Source: Ichthyophthirius multifiliis
Lineage: Eukaryota; Ciliophora; Oligohymenophorea; Hymenostomatida
Direction of reading: 5' to 3'
DNA length: 24,475 bases
Assembly: GCF_000220395.1 (NCBI RefSeq)
Contig: NW_004086907.1
Location: forward strand, 1-24,475
Below, piece after piece: positions 22,036 through 24,475 of this stretch (positions within the stretch are counted from its first letter, which is position 1; each line of letters opens with the position of its first letter). The translations under genes and the position numbers were made by a program. The notes beneath the pieces were generated by a model. It did no database searches, had not been told where the DNA came from, and was given only the letters and a program-made list of their open reading frames with translations.

Positions 22036-22540
22036 TATATATTTATTAAATTATATAGAAAAATAATTTAATATATTATTAAATTTTTTTAATTATTTTT
22101 ATTTATATAAATTTCCTTTTTTTATTTTATTTTATTTAAATTATCTTTATATTTTATTTAAATAAAATATTTTATAAAAACATTATAATACTAAATTATA
22201 TTATATATACATTATATATCTTTTTTATTTTATTTAATAAATTATATATCTATAATTAATTTTTTTTTATAAAAGTATAATATTAATTTTATTTTATTTA
22301 TTATATTATTAAAAATTAATTATATATATATTTATATATATATATAATAATTATATTTATATATATTTTTACAAAATCTATAATATTTAATAAAAAAATA
22401 TATTATTTTTAAAATAAATAATTTACTAATAAAATATTATTTTCATTATATTCATAATTCAAAAAAAAAAAATTAATATCTTGTTAAAAAATAATTCATT
22501 AGTATAAATATTAGAGAAAATAAAAAAAATCATACATAAA
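22036..22540. other. Divergent promoter region
   Basis: These 505 bp separate the divergent starts of the TMEM63-like gene (minus) and the NFS1 gene (plus), so both promoters should lie here. The sequence is about 90 percent A/T with TA-rich blocks around 22318-22360. No open frame of note and no RNA gene is visible. Confidence 0.6.
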
Positions 22541-23754
<1,214 letters not shown>

Positions 23755-24191
23755 ATTTAAAAATTAATTTTAATAATATTTTTGTTTATTTTTAAATATT
23801 ATACTTTATTTTAAATCATATAAATTATAAAAAACACTAAAAAAAAAAGGGATTAAAGTTTTTATTTTAAATAACAAATATACAATAAATAAATAAAAAA
23901 ATAATTATAAAGTAATATATATTAACATTTATTAAAGAAAAAACTTTAATTATTTATGTATTAACATTTTAAAGCATAATATAAAAATATATGTTAATTT
24001 TTATATTGTTATTTAATAAAAGATAACAAAGAAATCAAATAATTATATTATGTTAGAAATATTATTATAAATATATATATACATATATATAATTTATTTT
24101 TATATATGGTAATATATTTTAAATTTATAATATTTATTAGAATAAAACCATTTTTATTTTATAAATATAAATATATATGTTTTTTTTACAA
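23755..24191. other. AT-rich convergent intergenic region
   Basis: This gap of 437 bp lies between the 3' ends of NFS1 (plus) and the gene at the right edge (minus). It is A/T-rich with TA runs near 24075-24095. It probably holds both 3' untranslated regions; nothing else is visible. Confidence 0.6.
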
Positions 24192-24392
24192 TCATTTTTT
24201 ATGTATATTTATAGCATCAACTGAATTACAGAAATTTTTTACAGGAATTTCTTAAAAATCTTTTGAACCACTATCGAATCTATAAAATTTAAAAACTTAA
24301 TTACAAATAATTATATCAGGAGCATTTTTAATTCCATATACTATTTTTAATTCTTACATTTTATTATCCATACTATAAACACCGTTTAAATA
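24192..24392 (-). CDS. Last exon of an unrecognised gene, cut by the window edge
   Basis: The exon starts after a TTTAG acceptor (24393-24394) and runs 67 codons, in phase 0 as read, to TGA 24194-24192. It would encode the C-terminal 66 residues of a protein whose remainder lies to the right of the window. The sequence is of ordinary soluble composition (segments include YLNGVYSMDNKM, IKNAPDIIICNQVFKFYRF and EIPVKNFCNSVDAINI). I recognise no family. The upstream bases to 24475 are intron-like and end in an (AT)n run. Confidence 0.6.
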
Positions 24393-24438
24393 CTAAATAT
24401 AAAATTTATTTATTTTTTATAAAAAAAACAAATATTTA

Positions 24439-24475
<37 letters not shown>

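Overview
The window reads as nuclear DNA of an oligohymenophorean ciliate, most like a very AT-rich hymenostome such as Ichthyophthirius (genus is an inference). The genetic code decides how it must be read: TAA and TAG are sense codons for glutamine and TGA is the only stop. Under the standard code almost nothing is open; under the ciliate code long exons appear that match conserved eukaryotic families, and glutamines of those families fall on TAA/TAG. Genes are interrupted by short AT-rich introns (about 40-200 nt, mostly GTA...TAG or GT...AAG). I placed splice sites by requiring phase agreement at every junction.

Layout, left to right: a Sec14/CRAL-TRIO plus RhoGAP protein of the ARHGAP1 (p50RhoGAP) type (399-2203, +); a divergent kinesin with a long coiled-coil tail (2429-5180, -); a small unknown gene (5712-6303, -); a full-length CFAP57/WDR65 homologue, a WD40 plus coiled-coil axonemal protein (6392-10573, -); a coiled-coil protein of unknown role (10853-12736, -); a membrane-anchored RING-H2 protein, probably an E3 ubiquitin ligase (13636-14646, +); a RasGAP plus VPS9 protein of the GAPVD1/RME-6 type (14960-19182, -); an OSCA/TMEM63-like (CSC1, RSN1_7TM) membrane protein (19513-22035, -); a mitochondrial-type cysteine desulfurase NFS1 (22541-23754, +); and the last exon of an unrecognised gene running off the right edge (24192-24392, -).

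There is no operon logic: genes sit on both strands with short AT-only gaps. The kinesin, the CFAP57 homologue and the coiled-coil protein form a same-strand run, two of them microtubule or cilium related. The two small-GTPase regulators (Sec14-RhoGAP and RasGAP-VPS9) act in membrane traffic and cortical control in other eukaryotes. NFS1 serves mitochondrial Fe-S assembly.

Points most worth a second look: the kinesin has kept its P-loop but lost the switch II consensus; the RasGAP-VPS9 fusion occurs far from animals; NFS1 has a shortened catalytic-cysteine loop, no normal C-terminal tail and a one-base frame break that could also be a 23-nt intron; the TMEM63-like gene has a one-base break in a poly-A region; several genes appear to have first exons of 5-22 nt. 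I saw no tRNA, rRNA, CRISPR, telomere or transposon.
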